From Agromyces atrinae (GTDB lineage Bacteria > Actinomycetota > Actinomycetes > Actinomycetales > Microbacteriaceae), in NCBI RefSeq assembly GCF_013407835.1, contig NZ_JACCBI010000001.1:496001-560000 (forward strand): a stretch of DNA of 64,000 bases. The letters run 5' to 3'. The translations under genes and the position numbers were made by a program. The notes beneath the pieces are model-generated. The model ran no database searches and was not told the origin of the DNA. It worked only from the letters and a program-made list of their open reading frames with translations. Below, piece by piece: positions 54,703 through 64,000 of the stretch (position 1 is its first letter; each line of letters starts with the position of its first letter).

Positions 54703-55722
54703 GTGGTCTCGGACCGTGCCCTCGCCGTGCTGCGTGCCATCGTGCAGGATTACGTCGCGTCGCGCGAGCCCGTCGGCTCCAAGACGATCGTCGACCGGCA
54801 TTCGTTCGGCGTCTCCGCTGCGACGATCCGCAACGACATGGCGCTCCTCGAAGAAGAGGAGCTCATCGCGGCTCCGCACACGTCCTCCGGCCGCATCCCC
54901 ACCGACAAGGGATACCGCGTTTTCGTCGACCAGCTGACCGACGGTCGCCCTCTGAGCCCCGCCCAGCGACAGGCCATCGAGGTGTTCCTCGGCGAATCGA
55001 GCGACCTCGACGAACTGCTCTCGCGCACCGTCCGCCTGCTCGCCCAGCTCACCCAGCAGCTCGCGGTCGTGCAGTACCCGACCTTCGGTTCGGCCCGCGT
55101 GCGTCACGTCGAGCTCGTGCCCCTCGGCGAGGCCCGCGTGCTCACGGTCCTCATCGCCGACAACGGCCACGTCGAGCAGCGCATCGTCGAACTGCCGACG
55201 GTCATCGACGAATCGGTGCTCGGCGATGCCCGCGCCCGCATCAACACGGCGATCGGCGGCCTCGCGCTTGCCGATGCCGTCGAGCGGCTCGCAACGGGCG
55301 ACGATCTCGGACCGGCCAACGATGCCGTGGTGCGCACGATCGTGCAGGCGCTCGGCGAGCAAGCCGGCGCCCAGCGTCACGAGCGGCTCGTCGTCGCGGG
55401 CGCCGCGAACCTCGTGCGCACCGAACAGGACTTCTCCGGCAACATCCTCGGAGTGATCGAGGCGATCGAGGAACAAGTCGTGCTCCTCCGGTTGTTCGGA
55501 GAGATGACGAACGATGTGAGCGGCGTAGCCGTGCGCATCGGCCGCGAGAACGCGGCGTTCGGTCTCGGCGACGCCTCCGTCGTCTCGACGGGCTTCCTCA
55601 ACACGGCGACGGGCTTCTCGCGGCTCGGCGTGCTGGGGCCGACCCGCATGGACTATTCGGGCAACATCGTCGCGGTTCGCGCGGTGGCCCGTTACCTCTC
55701 CCGCCTTCTCGGCGACAACTGA
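54703..55722 (+). CDS. hrcA: Heat-inducible transcription repressor HrcA
   Basis: A 339-residue repressor with an N-terminal winged helix ([20 protein letters not shown] and [12 protein letters not shown]) and the GAF-like HrcA body. GTG 54703 follows GAGGAG; an earlier GTG at 54676 lies inside the CIRCE element and is rejected. HrcA represses heat-shock genes and is kept active by GroEL. It is co-transcribed with dnaJ. Confidence 0.95.
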   Translation: MVSDRALAVLRAIVQDYVASREPVGSKTIVDRHSFGVSAATIRNDMALLEEEELIAAPHTSSGRIPTDKGYRVFVDQLTDGRPLSPAQRQAIEVFLGESSDLDELLSRTVRLLAQLTQQLAVVQYPTFGSARVRHVELVPLGEARVLTVLIADNGHVEQRIVELPTVIDESVLGDARARINTAIGGLALADAVERLATGDDLGPANDAVVRTIVQALGEQAGAQRHERLVVAGAANLVRTEQDFSGNILGVIEAIEEQVVLLRLFGEMTNDVSGVAVRIGRENAAFGLGDASVVSTGFLNTATGFSRLGVLGPTRMDYSGNIVAVRAVARYLSRLLGDN

Positions 55723-55741
55723 TTCGAAAGGACTCGCCCCT

Positions 55742-56839
55742 GTGGCAGACCACTACGAGGTCCTCGGGGTCGCGCGCGACGCGTCGACCGAAGAGATCAA
55801 GAAGGCGTACCGACGCCTCGCCCGTCAGCTGCACCCCGATGTGAACCCGGGTGCCGAGGCGTCGGAGCGCTTCAAGGAGGTCACGCACGCGTATGACGTG
55901 CTGAGCGACCCGCGGCAGCGCGAGCAGTACGACCGCGGCGGCCAGGGCGGCATGGGCGGCCAGAACTTCGGCGGCTTCGGCGACATCTTCGAGACCTTCT
56001 TCGGGGGCGGCGGCCAATCGCGCGGCCCGCGTTCGCGCAGCGAGCGGGGTCAGGACGCGCTCATCCGCGTCGAGGTCGACCTGCAAGAGGTCGTGTTCGG
56101 CACGCACCGCGACCTCGAGGTCGACACCGCGATCCGCTGCGAGACGTGCAACGGTTCGTGCTGCCAGCCGGGCACGTCGCCCGTCACGTGCGACATCTGC
56201 CACGGCTCGGGCAGCATCCAGCGCGCGGTGCGCTCGCTCCTCGGCAACGTCATGACGTCGAGCCCCTGCGGCACCTGCCGCGGCTACGGCACGATCATCG
56301 CCACGCCGTGCGTCACCTGCCAGGGTCAGGGGCGCGTGCGCGCTCGTCGTACGGTTCCCGTCGACATCCCCTCGGGCGTCGACACGGGCCTCCGTCTGCA
56401 GATGCCGGGCAGCGGCGAGGCCGGCCCCGCCGGGGGCGCGAACGGCGACCTCTACCTCGAGATCAAGGTGCGCAACCACGACGTCTTCAGTCGCAACGGC
56501 GACGATCTGCTCTGCACCCTCGAGGTCTCGATGACCGATGCGATCCTCGGCACGACGGCGCACGTCAAGGCGCTCGACGGCGACGTCGAGGTCGAACTGA
56601 AGCCGGGCCTCCAGGCCGGCGAGGTCATCACGGTGAAGGACCGCGGCATCACCAAGCTCCGCGGTTCGGGTCGTGGCGACCTTCGCGTGGGCGTCCAGGT
56701 GCTCACTCCGACGAAGCTGAGCGGCCGCGAGCGCGACCTCATCGAGCAGTTCGCGAAGTCGCACAAGCACGCCGACCCGCAGCTCAGCCACTTCCAGCAG
56801 GGTCTCTTCGCGCGTCTGCGCGACCGTTTCCTCGGCTGA
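55742..56839 (+). CDS. dnaJ: Chaperone DnaJ (DnaJ2 type)
   Basis: 365 residues: J domain with HPD ([16 protein letters not shown]), Gly/Phe-rich linker, zinc domain, C-terminal substrate domains. Zinc motifs 2-4 are [16 protein letters not shown] and CVTCQGQG. The first is CETCNGSC followed by another Cys, in place of the usual CxxCxGxG. Stimulates DnaK. Lies 19 bp after hrcA, the standard second DnaJ of actinobacteria. Confidence 0.95.
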   Translation: MADHYEVLGVARDASTEEIKKAYRRLARQLHPDVNPGAEASERFKEVTHAYDVLSDPRQREQYDRGGQGGMGGQNFGGFGDIFETFFGGGGQSRGPRSRSERGQDALIRVEVDLQEVVFGTHRDLEVDTAIRCETCNGSCCQPGTSPVTCDICHGSGSIQRAVRSLLGNVMTSSPCGTCRGYGTIIATPCVTCQGQGRVRARRTVPVDIPSGVDTGLRLQMPGSGEAGPAGGANGDLYLEIKVRNHDVFSRNGDDLLCTLEVSMTDAILGTTAHVKALDGDVEVELKPGLQAGEVITVKDRGITKLRGSGRGDLRVGVQVLTPTKLSGRERDLIEQFAKSHKHADPQLSHFQQGLFARLRDRFLG

Positions 56840-56840
56840 C

Positions 56841-57575
56841 ATGGCGCACTTCTACCTGCGTGACGACCTCGAACCGGCGGATGCCGGTGTCGGGTCGACC
56901 GTCGAACTGAGCGGCGACGAAGGTCGTCATGCGGTGACGGTGTCGCGTCTCCGGGTCGGCGAGTCGGTCGCCATCGGCAACGGGCGAGGACTCGTCGTGA
57001 CGGGAGAGATCACCTCGACCGGGCCTCGGCAGCTCTCGATCGTCGTCGAACGGATGACGGTCAGCGAGCCTCGTCGCCCGCAGATCGCTCTCGCGCAGGC
57101 CCTCGCCAAGGGCGACCGCGACGAGCGAGCCGTGCAGGCCGCGACCGAGCTCGGCGTCGACGAGATCATCCCGTGGTCGGCGAGCCGATCGGTGTCGCGG
57201 TGGGACGGACCGAAGGCCGAGCGCGGGCGTGAGCGCTGGTCGACGATCGTGCGCGAGGCGAGCAAGCAGTCCCTCCGACCCGTCGTGCCGACCGTGCAGC
57301 CGATCACGTCGACGCGCGAGCTCGAACGGTTGGCCGGCGAGCGCCGCGTGCTCGTCCTCGATCCCGAGGCGGATGTCGCGCTCTCGGCCCTCGCTCTCGA
57401 TGAGCGCGACCTCGTGCTCGTCGTCGGTCCCGAGGGCGGCGTCTCCGATGCCGAGCTCGCGTCTCTCGCCGCAGCCGGGGCCGAGGCCGTGCGACTCGGG
57501 CCCGAGGTGCTCCGCACGTCGACGGCGGGGCCCGCCGCGCTCGCGCTCGTCAACGCGCGTCTCGGCCGCTGGTGA
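56841..57575 (+). CDS. rsmE: 16S rRNA m3U1498 methyltransferase RsmE
   Basis: 244 residues: N-terminal PUA-like domain (ELSGDEGRHAVTVSRLR) and SPOUT methyltransferase knot with LVVGPEGGVSDAELA and VRLGPEVLRTSTA. Methylates U1498 of 16S rRNA. One base after the dnaJ stop. Confidence 0.95.
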   Translation: MAHFYLRDDLEPADAGVGSTVELSGDEGRHAVTVSRLRVGESVAIGNGRGLVVTGEITSTGPRQLSIVVERMTVSEPRRPQIALAQALAKGDRDERAVQAATELGVDEIIPWSASRSVSRWDGPKAERGRERWSTIVREASKQSLRPVVPTVQPITSTRELERLAGERRVLVLDPEADVALSALALDERDLVLVVGPEGGVSDAELASLAAAGAEAVRLGPEVLRTSTAGPAALALVNARLGRW

Positions 57576-57603
57576 CCCCGCCCCCCGTGTCGGGGCAGCG
57601 CCT

Positions 57604-57609
57604 TAAGAT
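57604..57609 (+). promoter_or_regulatory. Leaderless -10 box for the HIT gene
   Basis: TAAGAT ends 6 nt before ATG 57616, suggesting an internal leaderless promoter in the hrcA-era cluster. Confidence 0.45.
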
Positions 57610-57615
57610 AGAGCC

Positions 57616-57963
57616 ATGACCGAACCGAGCGTCTTCACGCGCATCGCCGCCCGCGAGATCCCCGCCGAGATCGTGGCGGAGACCGACCGGGTCATCGCCT
57701 TCCGCGATATCGCCCCGAAGGCTCCGCTGCACGTCGTCGTGACCCCGAAGACCGGCGAGTACGCCGATGTCGTCGCTCTCGCGGCGGGCGACCCCGGCCT
57801 GCTCGCCGAGGTGATCGACGTCGCACGCGGCGTCGCCGCCGATCACGGCGACGGCCAATTCAGATTGATCTTCAACACCGGCGCAGGCGCCGGACAGACC
57901 GTCTTCCACGTGCACGCCCATGTGCTCGCCGGAGGACTGGAGGAGCGTGGACTTGTCGGATGA
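57616..57963 (+). CDS. HIT family nucleotide-binding protein
   Basis: 115 residues with the histidine triad HVHAHVLAGG and VFTRIAAREIPAEIVAE at the start, typical of HinT-like nucleoside phosphoramidase/adenylyl hydrolases. Its 3' end overlaps the likely TTG start of phoH by 11 nt. Confidence 0.93.
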   Translation: MTEPSVFTRIAAREIPAEIVAETDRVIAFRDIAPKAPLHVVVTPKTGEYADVVALAAGDPGLLAEVIDVARGVAADHGDGQFRLIFNTGAGAGQTVFHVHAHVLAGGLEERGLVG

Positions 57964-59053
57964 CGATGTGAGCTCTCGCGAGCTCGCCGGAGGTGCGCCG
58001 GCCGATGAGGTCGAGACGCGCCTGCACATCGACGGAATCGCGATGGTGCGTCTACTCGGGCCGCAGGATCGCCTGCTGACCCGCATCGAGCAGGAGTTCC
58101 CGGGCGTCGCGGTGCACGCTCGCGGCAACGACATCACGCTCCGCGGTCCCGCCGCCGACGTCGAGTCGGTACGACACCTCTTCGAGGAGCTGCTCGAGCT
58201 CGTCCGTGCCGGTCAGGACGTGACGCCGACCGAGGTCACCTCCTCGGCGCGCATCCTCGACGCCGATCCGAGCGCGAAGCCGTCCGAGATGCTCGGGCAG
58301 GTCATCGTGTCGAGCCGCGGCAAGACGATCAAGCCGAAGACCGCGGGTCAGAGCGACTACGTCAACGCGATCGACCTCAACACGATCACCTTCGGTATCG
58401 GTCCCGCCGGTACCGGAAAGACCTACCTCGCGATGGCGAAGGCCGTTCAGGCGCTCCAGCGCAAGGAGGTCAACCGCATCATCCTCACGCGTCCCGCCGT
58501 CGAGGCGGGTGAGCGACTGGGCTTCCTCCCGGGCACGCTCACCGACAAGATCGACCCGTACCTCCGGCCGCTCTACGACGCTCTCAACGAGATGATGGAC
58601 CCCGAGCTCGTGCCGAAGCTGCTCGCGGCGGGCACGGTCGAGGTCGCACCTCTCGCCTACATGCGCGGCCGCACGCTCAACGACTCGTTCGTCGTGCTCG
58701 ACGAGGCGCAGAACACGACGCCCGAACAGATGAAGATGTTCCTCACCCGCCTGGGCTTCGGCTCGAAGATGGTGGTGACGGGCGACATCACCCAGGTCGA
58801 CCTCCCCGGCGGGGCGAGCGGCTTGCGCATCGTGTCGCGCATCCTCGACGGTATCGACGACATCCACTTCGCGCGGCTCACGAGCGACGACGTCGTGCGC
58901 CACACTCTCGTGGGGCGCATCGTCGATGCGTACACCGAGCACGACGCCCGTGCCCAGGCCAAGAAGTTCGAGCGCGAGCAGGCGCAGGAGTTCGCGAATC
59001 GCGCCGAACGACGCGGCCAGGGCCCGCGCGACCGCCTTCCGAGACGAGGCTGA
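57953..59053 (+). CDS. phoH: PhoH-like ATPase
   Basis: 366 residues with Walker [13 protein letters not shown] and Walker [16 protein letters not shown], plus an N-terminal KH-like region. PhoH-family proteins are linked to RNA metabolism and lie before ybeY in many bacteria. TTG 57953 follows GGAGGAG; GTG 57968 is an alternative start. Confidence 0.92.
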   Translation: MSDDDVSSRELAGGAPADEVETRLHIDGIAMVRLLGPQDRLLTRIEQEFPGVAVHARGNDITLRGPAADVESVRHLFEELLELVRAGQDVTPTEVTSSARILDADPSAKPSEMLGQVIVSSRGKTIKPKTAGQSDYVNAIDLNTITFGIGPAGTGKTYLAMAKAVQALQRKEVNRIILTRPAVEAGERLGFLPGTLTDKIDPYLRPLYDALNEMMDPELVPKLLAAGTVEVAPLAYMRGRTLNDSFVVLDEAQNTTPEQMKMFLTRLGFGSKMVVTGDITQVDLPGGASGLRIVSRILDGIDDIHFARLTSDDVVRHTLVGRIVDAYTEHDARAQAKKFEREQAQEFANRAERRGQGPRDRLPRRG

Positions 59054-59061
59054 GGAGCCCG

Positions 59062-59523
59062 ATGAGCATCGAGATCAACAACGAGTCGACGATCGAGGTC
59101 GACGAGGCCGCCATCCAGCGCCTCGCCGTCTACGCCCTCGACGCGATGCACGTGCACGCCGACGCCGAGCTCGCCATCGTGCTCGTCGACGAGGGCGCGA
59201 TGGAGCAGCTCCACGTGCAGTGGATGGACGAGCCCGGCCCCACCGACGTGCTGAGCTTCCCCATGGACGAGCTCCGGCCTGGAACCGAAGACACCCCGAC
59301 GCCCGCCGGCCTCCTCGGCGACATCGTGCTGTGCCCGCAGGTCGCCGCGGCCCAGGCGCAGACGGCCGGCCACTCGATGACCGATGAACTCCTGCTCCTG
59401 ACGACCCACGGCATCCTGCACCTCCTCGGCTTCGATCACGCCGAGCCCGACGAAGAGAAGGAGATGTTCGGCATCCAGCGCGACATCCTCGTCGGCTTCT
59501 CGATGCAGGAGCGACACCGGTAG
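59062..59523 (+). CDS. ybeY: Endoribonuclease YbeY
   Basis: 153 residues with the metal-binding motif [11 protein letters not shown] (three His) and DVLSFPMDE. YbeY acts in 16S rRNA maturation and ribosome quality control. It lies 8 bp after phoH and 2 bp before the CBS-domain gene. Confidence 0.95.
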   Translation: MSIEINNESTIEVDEAAIQRLAVYALDAMHVHADAELAIVLVDEGAMEQLHVQWMDEPGPTDVLSFPMDELRPGTEDTPTPAGLLGDIVLCPQVAAAQAQTAGHSMTDELLLLTTHGILHLLGFDHAEPDEEKEMFGIQRDILVGFSMQERHR

Positions 59524-59525
59524 CC

Positions 59526-60833
59526 ATGGCCATCTGGCTCTTCCTCGCTGCTTTCGTCCTCGTCGCCTTCGGTGGCCTCATGGCCGCCGTCGACGCGGCG
59601 ATCTCGACGAGCTCGCGCGCCGACATCGCGGCCCTCGCCGAGAACGCGCGCGGGCGGCGCTCGCTTCTCGCGATCGCCGAAGACGGTGGCGCGCACGTGA
59701 CGGCGGTGAGCTTCGCGCGAGTGACGGCCGAGACCTCGGCCGCCGTGCTCGTGACCCTCGGGTTCGTCGCGTCGATCGACAACGACTGGCTCGCTCTGCT
59801 GCTCGCGGCGCTCATCATGACGGCGGTGTCGTTCGTGCTCGTGGGGGCGAGCCCACGCAGTGTGGGCCGCGCGAACGCGGCGTCGATCCTCCGTCTCACC
59901 GCGCCTCTCGTGCACTTCATCCGCGTGGTTCTCGGCCCGCTCGCCAACGCCCTCGTCGCCCTCGGCAACAAGGTGACGCCCGGTCGCGTCGCGGTCGGCG
60001 GTTTCGACACGGAGGAGCAGTTCCTCAGCCTCGTCGACGAGGCCACCGAGCAGGACGTGCTCGAGGAAGACGACCGCGAGCTCATCCACTCGATCTTCGA
60101 GTTCAACGAGACCGTCGTCCGCGCCGTCATGATCCCGCGCACCGACATGGTGACGGTCGACTCGACGACGCACCTCGGCGCGGCGATGTCGCTCTTCCTC
60201 AGCACGGGCATCTCGCGCGCGCCCGTCATCGCGGGCGGGGCCGACGACGTCGACGGCATCCTCTACCTCCGCGACCTGGCGAAGCTGAGTTTCGAGCGTC
60301 CTCTCGACGCCGAGACCATGACGGTCGCCGAGCTCGCCCGCCCGGCGAGCTTCGTGCCCGAGTCGATGAAGGTCGACGCGCTCATGCGCAAGATGCAGCT
60401 CGAGTCGAACCACATCGCGATGGTCGTCGACGAGTACGGCGGGATCGCCGGCCTCGTGACGCTCGAAGACCTCATCGAAGAGCTCGTCGGAGACATCTCC
60501 GACGAGTACGACCGTGCGGTCGTCGAGGTCGAGGAGCTCGGCGACGGGCGCTACCGCGTGAACGCGCGACTGCCCATCGACGAGCTCGGCGAACTGTTCG
60601 GACTCGAGCTCGAGGACGACGACGTCGACTCCGTCGGAGGGCTGCTCGCCAAGAGTCTCGGCCGTCTCCCCGAACGCGGAGACCGGGCGTCGACGAGCGG
60701 TCTGCTCCTCGAAGCCGACCGCACCGAAGGACGCCGCAAACGCATTGCAACCGTGATCGTCGAGCGTGACCAAGCGCTCATCGACGCGCAGACGGCGTTC
60801 GGCGCCGACCCCGGAAGGAACACCCATGGCTGA
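59526..60833 (+). CDS. Hemolysin C/CorC-type CBS-domain membrane protein
   Basis: 435 residues: N-terminal DUF21 membrane domain (about 1-150), two CBS domains (VRAVMIPRTDMVTVDSTT; IAMVVDEYGGIAGLVTLEDL) and a C-terminal CorC_HlyC domain (YRVNARLPIDELGELFGLEL). Related proteins act in Mg/Co transport or efflux. It overlaps era by 8 nt. Confidence 0.9.
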   Translation: MAIWLFLAAFVLVAFGGLMAAVDAAISTSSRADIAALAENARGRRSLLAIAEDGGAHVTAVSFARVTAETSAAVLVTLGFVASIDNDWLALLLAALIMTAVSFVLVGASPRSVGRANAASILRLTAPLVHFIRVVLGPLANALVALGNKVTPGRVAVGGFDTEEQFLSLVDEATEQDVLEEDDRELIHSIFEFNETVVRAVMIPRTDMVTVDSTTHLGAAMSLFLSTGISRAPVIAGGADDVDGILYLRDLAKLSFERPLDAETMTVAELARPASFVPESMKVDALMRKMQLESNHIAMVVDEYGGIAGLVTLEDLIEELVGDISDEYDRAVVEVEELGDGRYRVNARLPIDELGELFGLELEDDDVDSVGGLLAKSLGRLPERGDRASTSGLLLEADRTEGRRKRIATVIVERDQALIDAQTAFGADPGRNTHG

Positions 60834-61725
60834 CTCGACGTACCGAGCAGGATTCGTATCGATCGTCGGGCGCCCGAACGTCGGCAAGTCGACCCTCACG
60901 AACGCCCTCGTCGGCGAGAAGGTCGCCATCACGAGCAACAAGCCGCAGACGACGCGTCGCGCGATCCGCGGCATCGTGCACCGACCCGACGGTCAGCTCA
61001 TCCTCGTCGACACGCCGGGCATCCACCGGCCGCGCACTCTCCTCGGTGAGCGCCTCAACTCTCTCGTTCAGTCGACACTCGGCGACGTCGACGTCATCGC
61101 CCTGTGCGTGCCCGCCGACGAGACGATCGGGCCGGGCGACCGCTTCATCAACGAGCAGCTCGATCTCTACCCGCGTGCCAAGAAGGTCGCGATCGTCACG
61201 AAGACCGATACCGTGGGCCGCAAGCGCGTCGCCGAACAGCTGCTGGCCGTCTCCGAACTGCGTGAGTGGGAGGCGATCATCCCGCTGTCAGCGGTCACCG
61301 ATGACCAGCTCGACGTCTTCGTGACCGAGCTGCTGAAGCTCGTGCCGGCATCGCCGCAGGCGCTCTACCCCGACGAGGCGCACACTGACGAGACCCTCGA
61401 AGACCGCATCGCCGAGTTCATCCGCGAGGCGGCACTCGAGGGCGTCTCCGACGAGCTCCCGCACTCCATCGCCGTGACTATCGACGACATGATCGAGCGC
61501 GAGGACGGCTCGATGACCGACATCTACGCCAACCTCTTCGTCGAGCGCGACAGCCAGAAGGGCATCATCATCGGCAAGGGCGGCAGCCGCTTGCGCGAGG
61601 TGGGGGCGACCGCTCGCGCGCAGATCGAGCCTCTCATCGGCACGAAGGTGTTCCTCTCGCTCCGCGTCAAGGTCGCGAAGGACTGGCAGCGCGACCCGAA
61701 GCTCCTTGGTCGACTCGGCTTCTGA
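60826..61725 (+). CDS. era: GTPase Era
   Basis: 299 residues: G1 GRPNVGKSTLTNAL, G3 DTPGIHRPRTL, G4 TKTD, and a KH domain (KGIIIGKGGSRLREVGA). Binds the 16S rRNA 3' end during 30S assembly. ATG 60826 follows GGAAGGAA. Last gene of the ybeY-CBS-era cluster. Confidence 0.96.
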   Translation: MADSTYRAGFVSIVGRPNVGKSTLTNALVGEKVAITSNKPQTTRRAIRGIVHRPDGQLILVDTPGIHRPRTLLGERLNSLVQSTLGDVDVIALCVPADETIGPGDRFINEQLDLYPRAKKVAIVTKTDTVGRKRVAEQLLAVSELREWEAIIPLSAVTDDQLDVFVTELLKLVPASPQALYPDEAHTDETLEDRIAEFIREAALEGVSDELPHSIAVTIDDMIEREDGSMTDIYANLFVERDSQKGIIIGKGGSRLREVGATARAQIEPLIGTKVFLSLRVKVAKDWQRDPKLLGRLGF

Positions 61726-61805
61726 GTCGCCCGCGACGGCCGCTATCGCCTACATCGCAGGGATGATTTCGCGCCGCTGATCGTCCTCGAGGCGATCGGT
61801 CGGCG

Positions 61806-61811
61806 TAGCGT
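61806..61811 (+). promoter_or_regulatory. Leaderless -10 box for the histidine kinase gene
   Basis: TAGCGT ends 6 nt before GTG 61818; no ribosome-binding site. Confidence 0.5.
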
Positions 61812-61817
61812 GGGGGA

Positions 61818-63014
61818 GTGCTCCGCGACATTCCCCGTACCCAGGTCGTCGTCGACGCCGCCCTCGCGGGAGTGTTCTTCCTCACGGGGATCATCTTCAC
61901 CATCGGCACGGGCGCACTCGATGTCGCCCTTCTCACGGTGTTCGCGGTCGCGTCGGCGTTCCGGCGCCTCTCGCCGACCGTCGCGCTCTCGGTCGCGTGG
62001 GCTGCGGCCATCGTGCAGATGGCGTGCATCCGTGACGTGCAGTTCGGAAACCTCGCCGTGCTCGCCGTGCTGCACGGCACGGCGGCCTACGGCGGGCGAG
62101 TCGTGCGCTGGGTCGGGCTCGGCTCGGCTGCTCTCGGTGCCCTTCTCGCGACGCTCTACCTCGGCTTCCTGCTTCCGCTCGCCCGCGGTTTCGACATGGT
62201 GGGGCGAAACGGCGGTGTCGGCGACATCGTGCTCATCGTCGTCATCCTCGCCGGGTGCTTCGCCGTGCTCGCTCTCGCGTGGACGACCGGCTTCCTGCAG
62301 CGGGCGCTCGGGGCCTCGCGCGAGAGCCGCCGGCTCGAGGAGCAGGCGACGCGCGATCGCCAGTTCGCGCAGTACCGATATGTCGTCGAGCAGGAGCGCG
62401 GACGCATCGCCCGCGACATGCACGACGTCGTCGCGCACTCGCTCGCCGTCGTGATCGCCCAGTCGGACGGGGCGCGCTACGCGGCACGGACGCGGCCCGA
62501 GACGGTCGAGCCCGCACTGCAGACGATTGCGACGACCGCGCGTGACGCACTGGGAGAGGTGCGCTTGCTGCTCGCGGCGATGCGGCACAGTGAGGGCGAG
62601 ATGCCCCAGCCCACGCTCGCCGACGTGCCGGCCCTCCTCGAACAGATGCGGAGCACGGGGCTCGACCTCGCCGTCACGATCGATGAGACGGTGCCGCCGC
62701 TCGGCGCGGGCCACGAGCTCGCCGCGTACCGGATCCTTCAGGAGGCGCTCACGAACGCCCTGCGGCACGGAGACAGTGCCCGCCCTGTCGAGGTCTCGGT
62801 CGTGTCCGAGGCAGGGGGAGTGAGACTCGTCGTGCGGAGTGCACTGACTCGCGACGACGCGCCCGCGCGCACCGATCAGTTGCGGCATGGCGTCCCCGGC
62901 ATGCGTGAGCGTGCCGAACTCGCCGGCGGGCGACTGAGCGTCGGTCCCGATGGACGTGGTGCATTCGTCGTCGACGCCTGGATTCCGCGCACCGGAGAGA
63001 GGAACGAGCTGTGA
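61818..63014 (+). CDS. NarL-type sensor histidine kinase
   Basis: 398 residues: about five membrane segments (residues 8-160) with little extracellular sequence, then HisKA_3 with phospho-acceptor His202 in RGRIARDMHDVVAHSL, and a HATPase domain (EALTNALRHGDS; later LRHGVPGMRERAELAGG). The small sensor suggests detection within the membrane, as in cell-envelope or antibiotic sensing. It overlaps its response regulator by 4 nt. Confidence 0.93.
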   Translation: MLRDIPRTQVVVDAALAGVFFLTGIIFTIGTGALDVALLTVFAVASAFRRLSPTVALSVAWAAAIVQMACIRDVQFGNLAVLAVLHGTAAYGGRVVRWVGLGSAALGALLATLYLGFLLPLARGFDMVGRNGGVGDIVLIVVILAGCFAVLALAWTTGFLQRALGASRESRRLEEQATRDRQFAQYRYVVEQERGRIARDMHDVVAHSLAVVIAQSDGARYAARTRPETVEPALQTIATTARDALGEVRLLLAAMRHSEGEMPQPTLADVPALLEQMRSTGLDLAVTIDETVPPLGAGHELAAYRILQEALTNALRHGDSARPVEVSVVSEAGGVRLVVRSALTRDDAPARTDQLRHGVPGMRERAELAGGRLSVGPDGRGAFVVDAWIPRTGERNEL

Positions 63015-63670
63015 CCGTCATCCGAGTGGGGCTCGTCGACGACCAGGCGCTCTTCCGCGCCGGCATCCGCATGCTCATCGAATCGCAGGACGATCTCGCT
63101 TTCGCCGGCGAGGCCGGCGACGGACGAGAGGCCGTGTCGCTCGCGCGCTCGACCCCCATCGACGTGCTGCTGATGGATGTCAGGATGCCGGTTCTCGACG
63201 GCATCGCCGCGACGGCCGAGATCCTCGCCGACGCCGCGACGGCGTCGAGGCCGGCGCCGCGCATCGTCGTGCTGACGACCTTCGACCTCGACGAGAACGC
63301 CGCGCGGGCGATTCGCGCAGGAGCGAGCGGCTTCGTGCTGAAGGACGCCGACCCCGAGTTCCTGCTCGCCGCGATCCGCACGGTCCACCAGGGCAATGCC
63401 GTCATCGCCGCGTCGGCGACGCGCGAACTGTTCGCGCACGTCACCCAGTCCGCCCGCGTCGTGCCCGAATCGTTCGCAGCCCTCACCGTGCGCGAGCGCG
63501 AGATCTTCGGCTTGGCCGCTGCGGGCCTCAGCAACGCCGAGATCGCCGCCGCCGAGTTCCTGAGCGAGGCGACCGTCAAGACGCACATCAGTCGGATCCT
63601 CGCCAAGCTCGAGCTGCGCGATCGTGTGCAGCTCGTCGTCTTCGCCTACGAGCACGGCCTCGCCGACTGA
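63011..63670 (+). CDS. LuxR/NarL-family response regulator
   Basis: 219 residues: receiver domain with phospho-acceptor Asp56 in VLLMDVRMPVLDG, and a C-terminal LuxR HTH (LTVREREIFGLAAAGLSNAE, SEATVKTHISRIL). It pairs with the kinase just upstream; the adjacent ABC transporter is a likely target. Confidence 0.93.
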   Translation: MTVIRVGLVDDQALFRAGIRMLIESQDDLAFAGEAGDGREAVSLARSTPIDVLLMDVRMPVLDGIAATAEILADAATASRPAPRIVVLTTFDLDENAARAIRAGASGFVLKDADPEFLLAAIRTVHQGNAVIAASATRELFAHVTQSARVVPESFAALTVREREIFGLAAAGLSNAEIAAAEFLSEATVKTHISRILAKLELRDRVQLVVFAYEHGLAD

Positions 63671-63732
63671 GATCATCCGGTCGATGTATGTCGGCGCGAC
63701 TCGCGACCGATTCGGCGCCACGACGTCATCCG

Positions 63733-63738
63733 TAGCGT
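63733..63738 (+). promoter_or_regulatory. Leaderless -10 box for the ABC ATPase gene
   Basis: TAGCGT ends 7 nt before ATG 63746. Confidence 0.45.
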
Positions 63739-63745
63739 CGATGTC

Positions 63746-64000
63746 ATGCAGATCACTCCCTCAGATCTCGGGCTCATCGCCCGGGTCACCGACCTCACGA
63801 AGCACTACGGCACGGGCGCGTCGCGCGTCAGCGCCCTCGACGGCATCTCGTTCGGGCTCCGCCGCGGCGAGTTCACCGCCATCATGGGCCCGAGCGGATC
63901 GGGCAAGTCGACACTCATGCACGTCATGGCCGGCCTCGACAGTCCGAGCGCCGGACGTGTGTGGCTCGGCGACACCGACATCACCGACATGGACGACGCC
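63746..64000 (+). CDS. ABC transporter ATPase, MacB/LolD type (partial, N-terminal 85 residues)
   Basis: The gene runs off the window. Visible: VTDLTKHYGTGASRVSALDG, Walker A MGPSGSGKSTLMHVMAGLDS and GRVWLGDTDIT, typical of MacB/LolD-like ATPases that pair with FtsX-type permeases. Its place after a two-component system suggests a regulated exporter for antimicrobial compounds. Confidence 0.88.
   Translation, partial: MQITPSDLGLIARVTDLTKHYGTGASRVSALDGISFGLRRGEFTAIMGPSGSGKSTLMHVMAGLDSPSAGRVWLGDTDITDMDDA

Noticed and set aside
61726..61817. Possible small gene or RNA between era and the histidine kinase
   Set aside because: Only 92 bp; apart from the leaderless -10 box no coding or structural signal was seen.

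Overview
This window is chromosomal DNA of a high-GC actinobacterium, most likely a member of Microbacteriaceae. The evidence is strong GC bias at third codon positions, a gene order typical of that family (divIVA-lspA-rluD-dnaE; hrcA-dnaJ-rsmE-HIT-phoH-ybeY-CBS-era; comEA-comEC-holA-rpsT-lepA-hemW), many GTG and TTG starts, and repeated leaderless promoters in which a TANNNT box ends 6-8 nt before the start codon. No tRNA, rRNA or CRISPR array was seen.

Layout. 1-8130: end of divIVA, lspA, an RluA-family pseudouridine synthase, dnaE, hisD, nrdR, pyrD. 8303-12102: DUF2183 protein, TetR regulator, DedA protein, and an M56 peptidase/BlaI pair. 12215-17938: cydABDC, encoding cytochrome bd oxidase and its assembly ABC exporter, with BlaI-type dyads in the divergent promoter region. 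17966-25446: pabB, leuS, a YdeI-like protein and WYL regulator divergent from an alpha/beta hydrolase, then comEA.

25443-44423: comEC is split by a 16.6 kb prophage (26161-42811). The prophage encodes a large serine integrase and carries a 10-bp duplicated core. Joining the two comEC fragments at this core restores a 779-codon open frame through the conserved SGANC region. The prophage is a very compact siphovirus-like module, with nearly all genes on the minus strand: HTH protein, small Cys-rich proteins, HNH nuclease, large terminase, portal, protease-capsid fusion, connectors, tail tube, short tape measure, minor tail proteins, fibre and two small membrane proteins. The capsid gene has an in-frame TGA followed by 53 more codons that look like the true end of the protein. 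I found no endolysin, small terminase or tail-assembly-chaperone frameshift pair. A 12-bp motif occurs five times, near both prophage ends.

44394-47312: a five-gene minus-strand cassette between comEC and holA. It encodes a WXG100-sized helical protein, a 369-aa protein with a helical N-terminus, and three paralogous lipoproteins. It resembles secreted-effector/immunity loci but has no recognised toxin domain. 47463-61725: holA, rpsT, hydrolase, lepA, DUF1990, hemW, two DUF4870 proteins, a CIRCE-controlled hrcA-dnaJ, then rsmE to era. 61818-64000: histidine kinase, response regulator and the start of an ABC ATPase.

Two related GC-rich dyad elements lie after pyrD and after holA and may belong to a dispersed repeat family. 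All function calls come from reading the sequence and from family knowledge; no database search was run.
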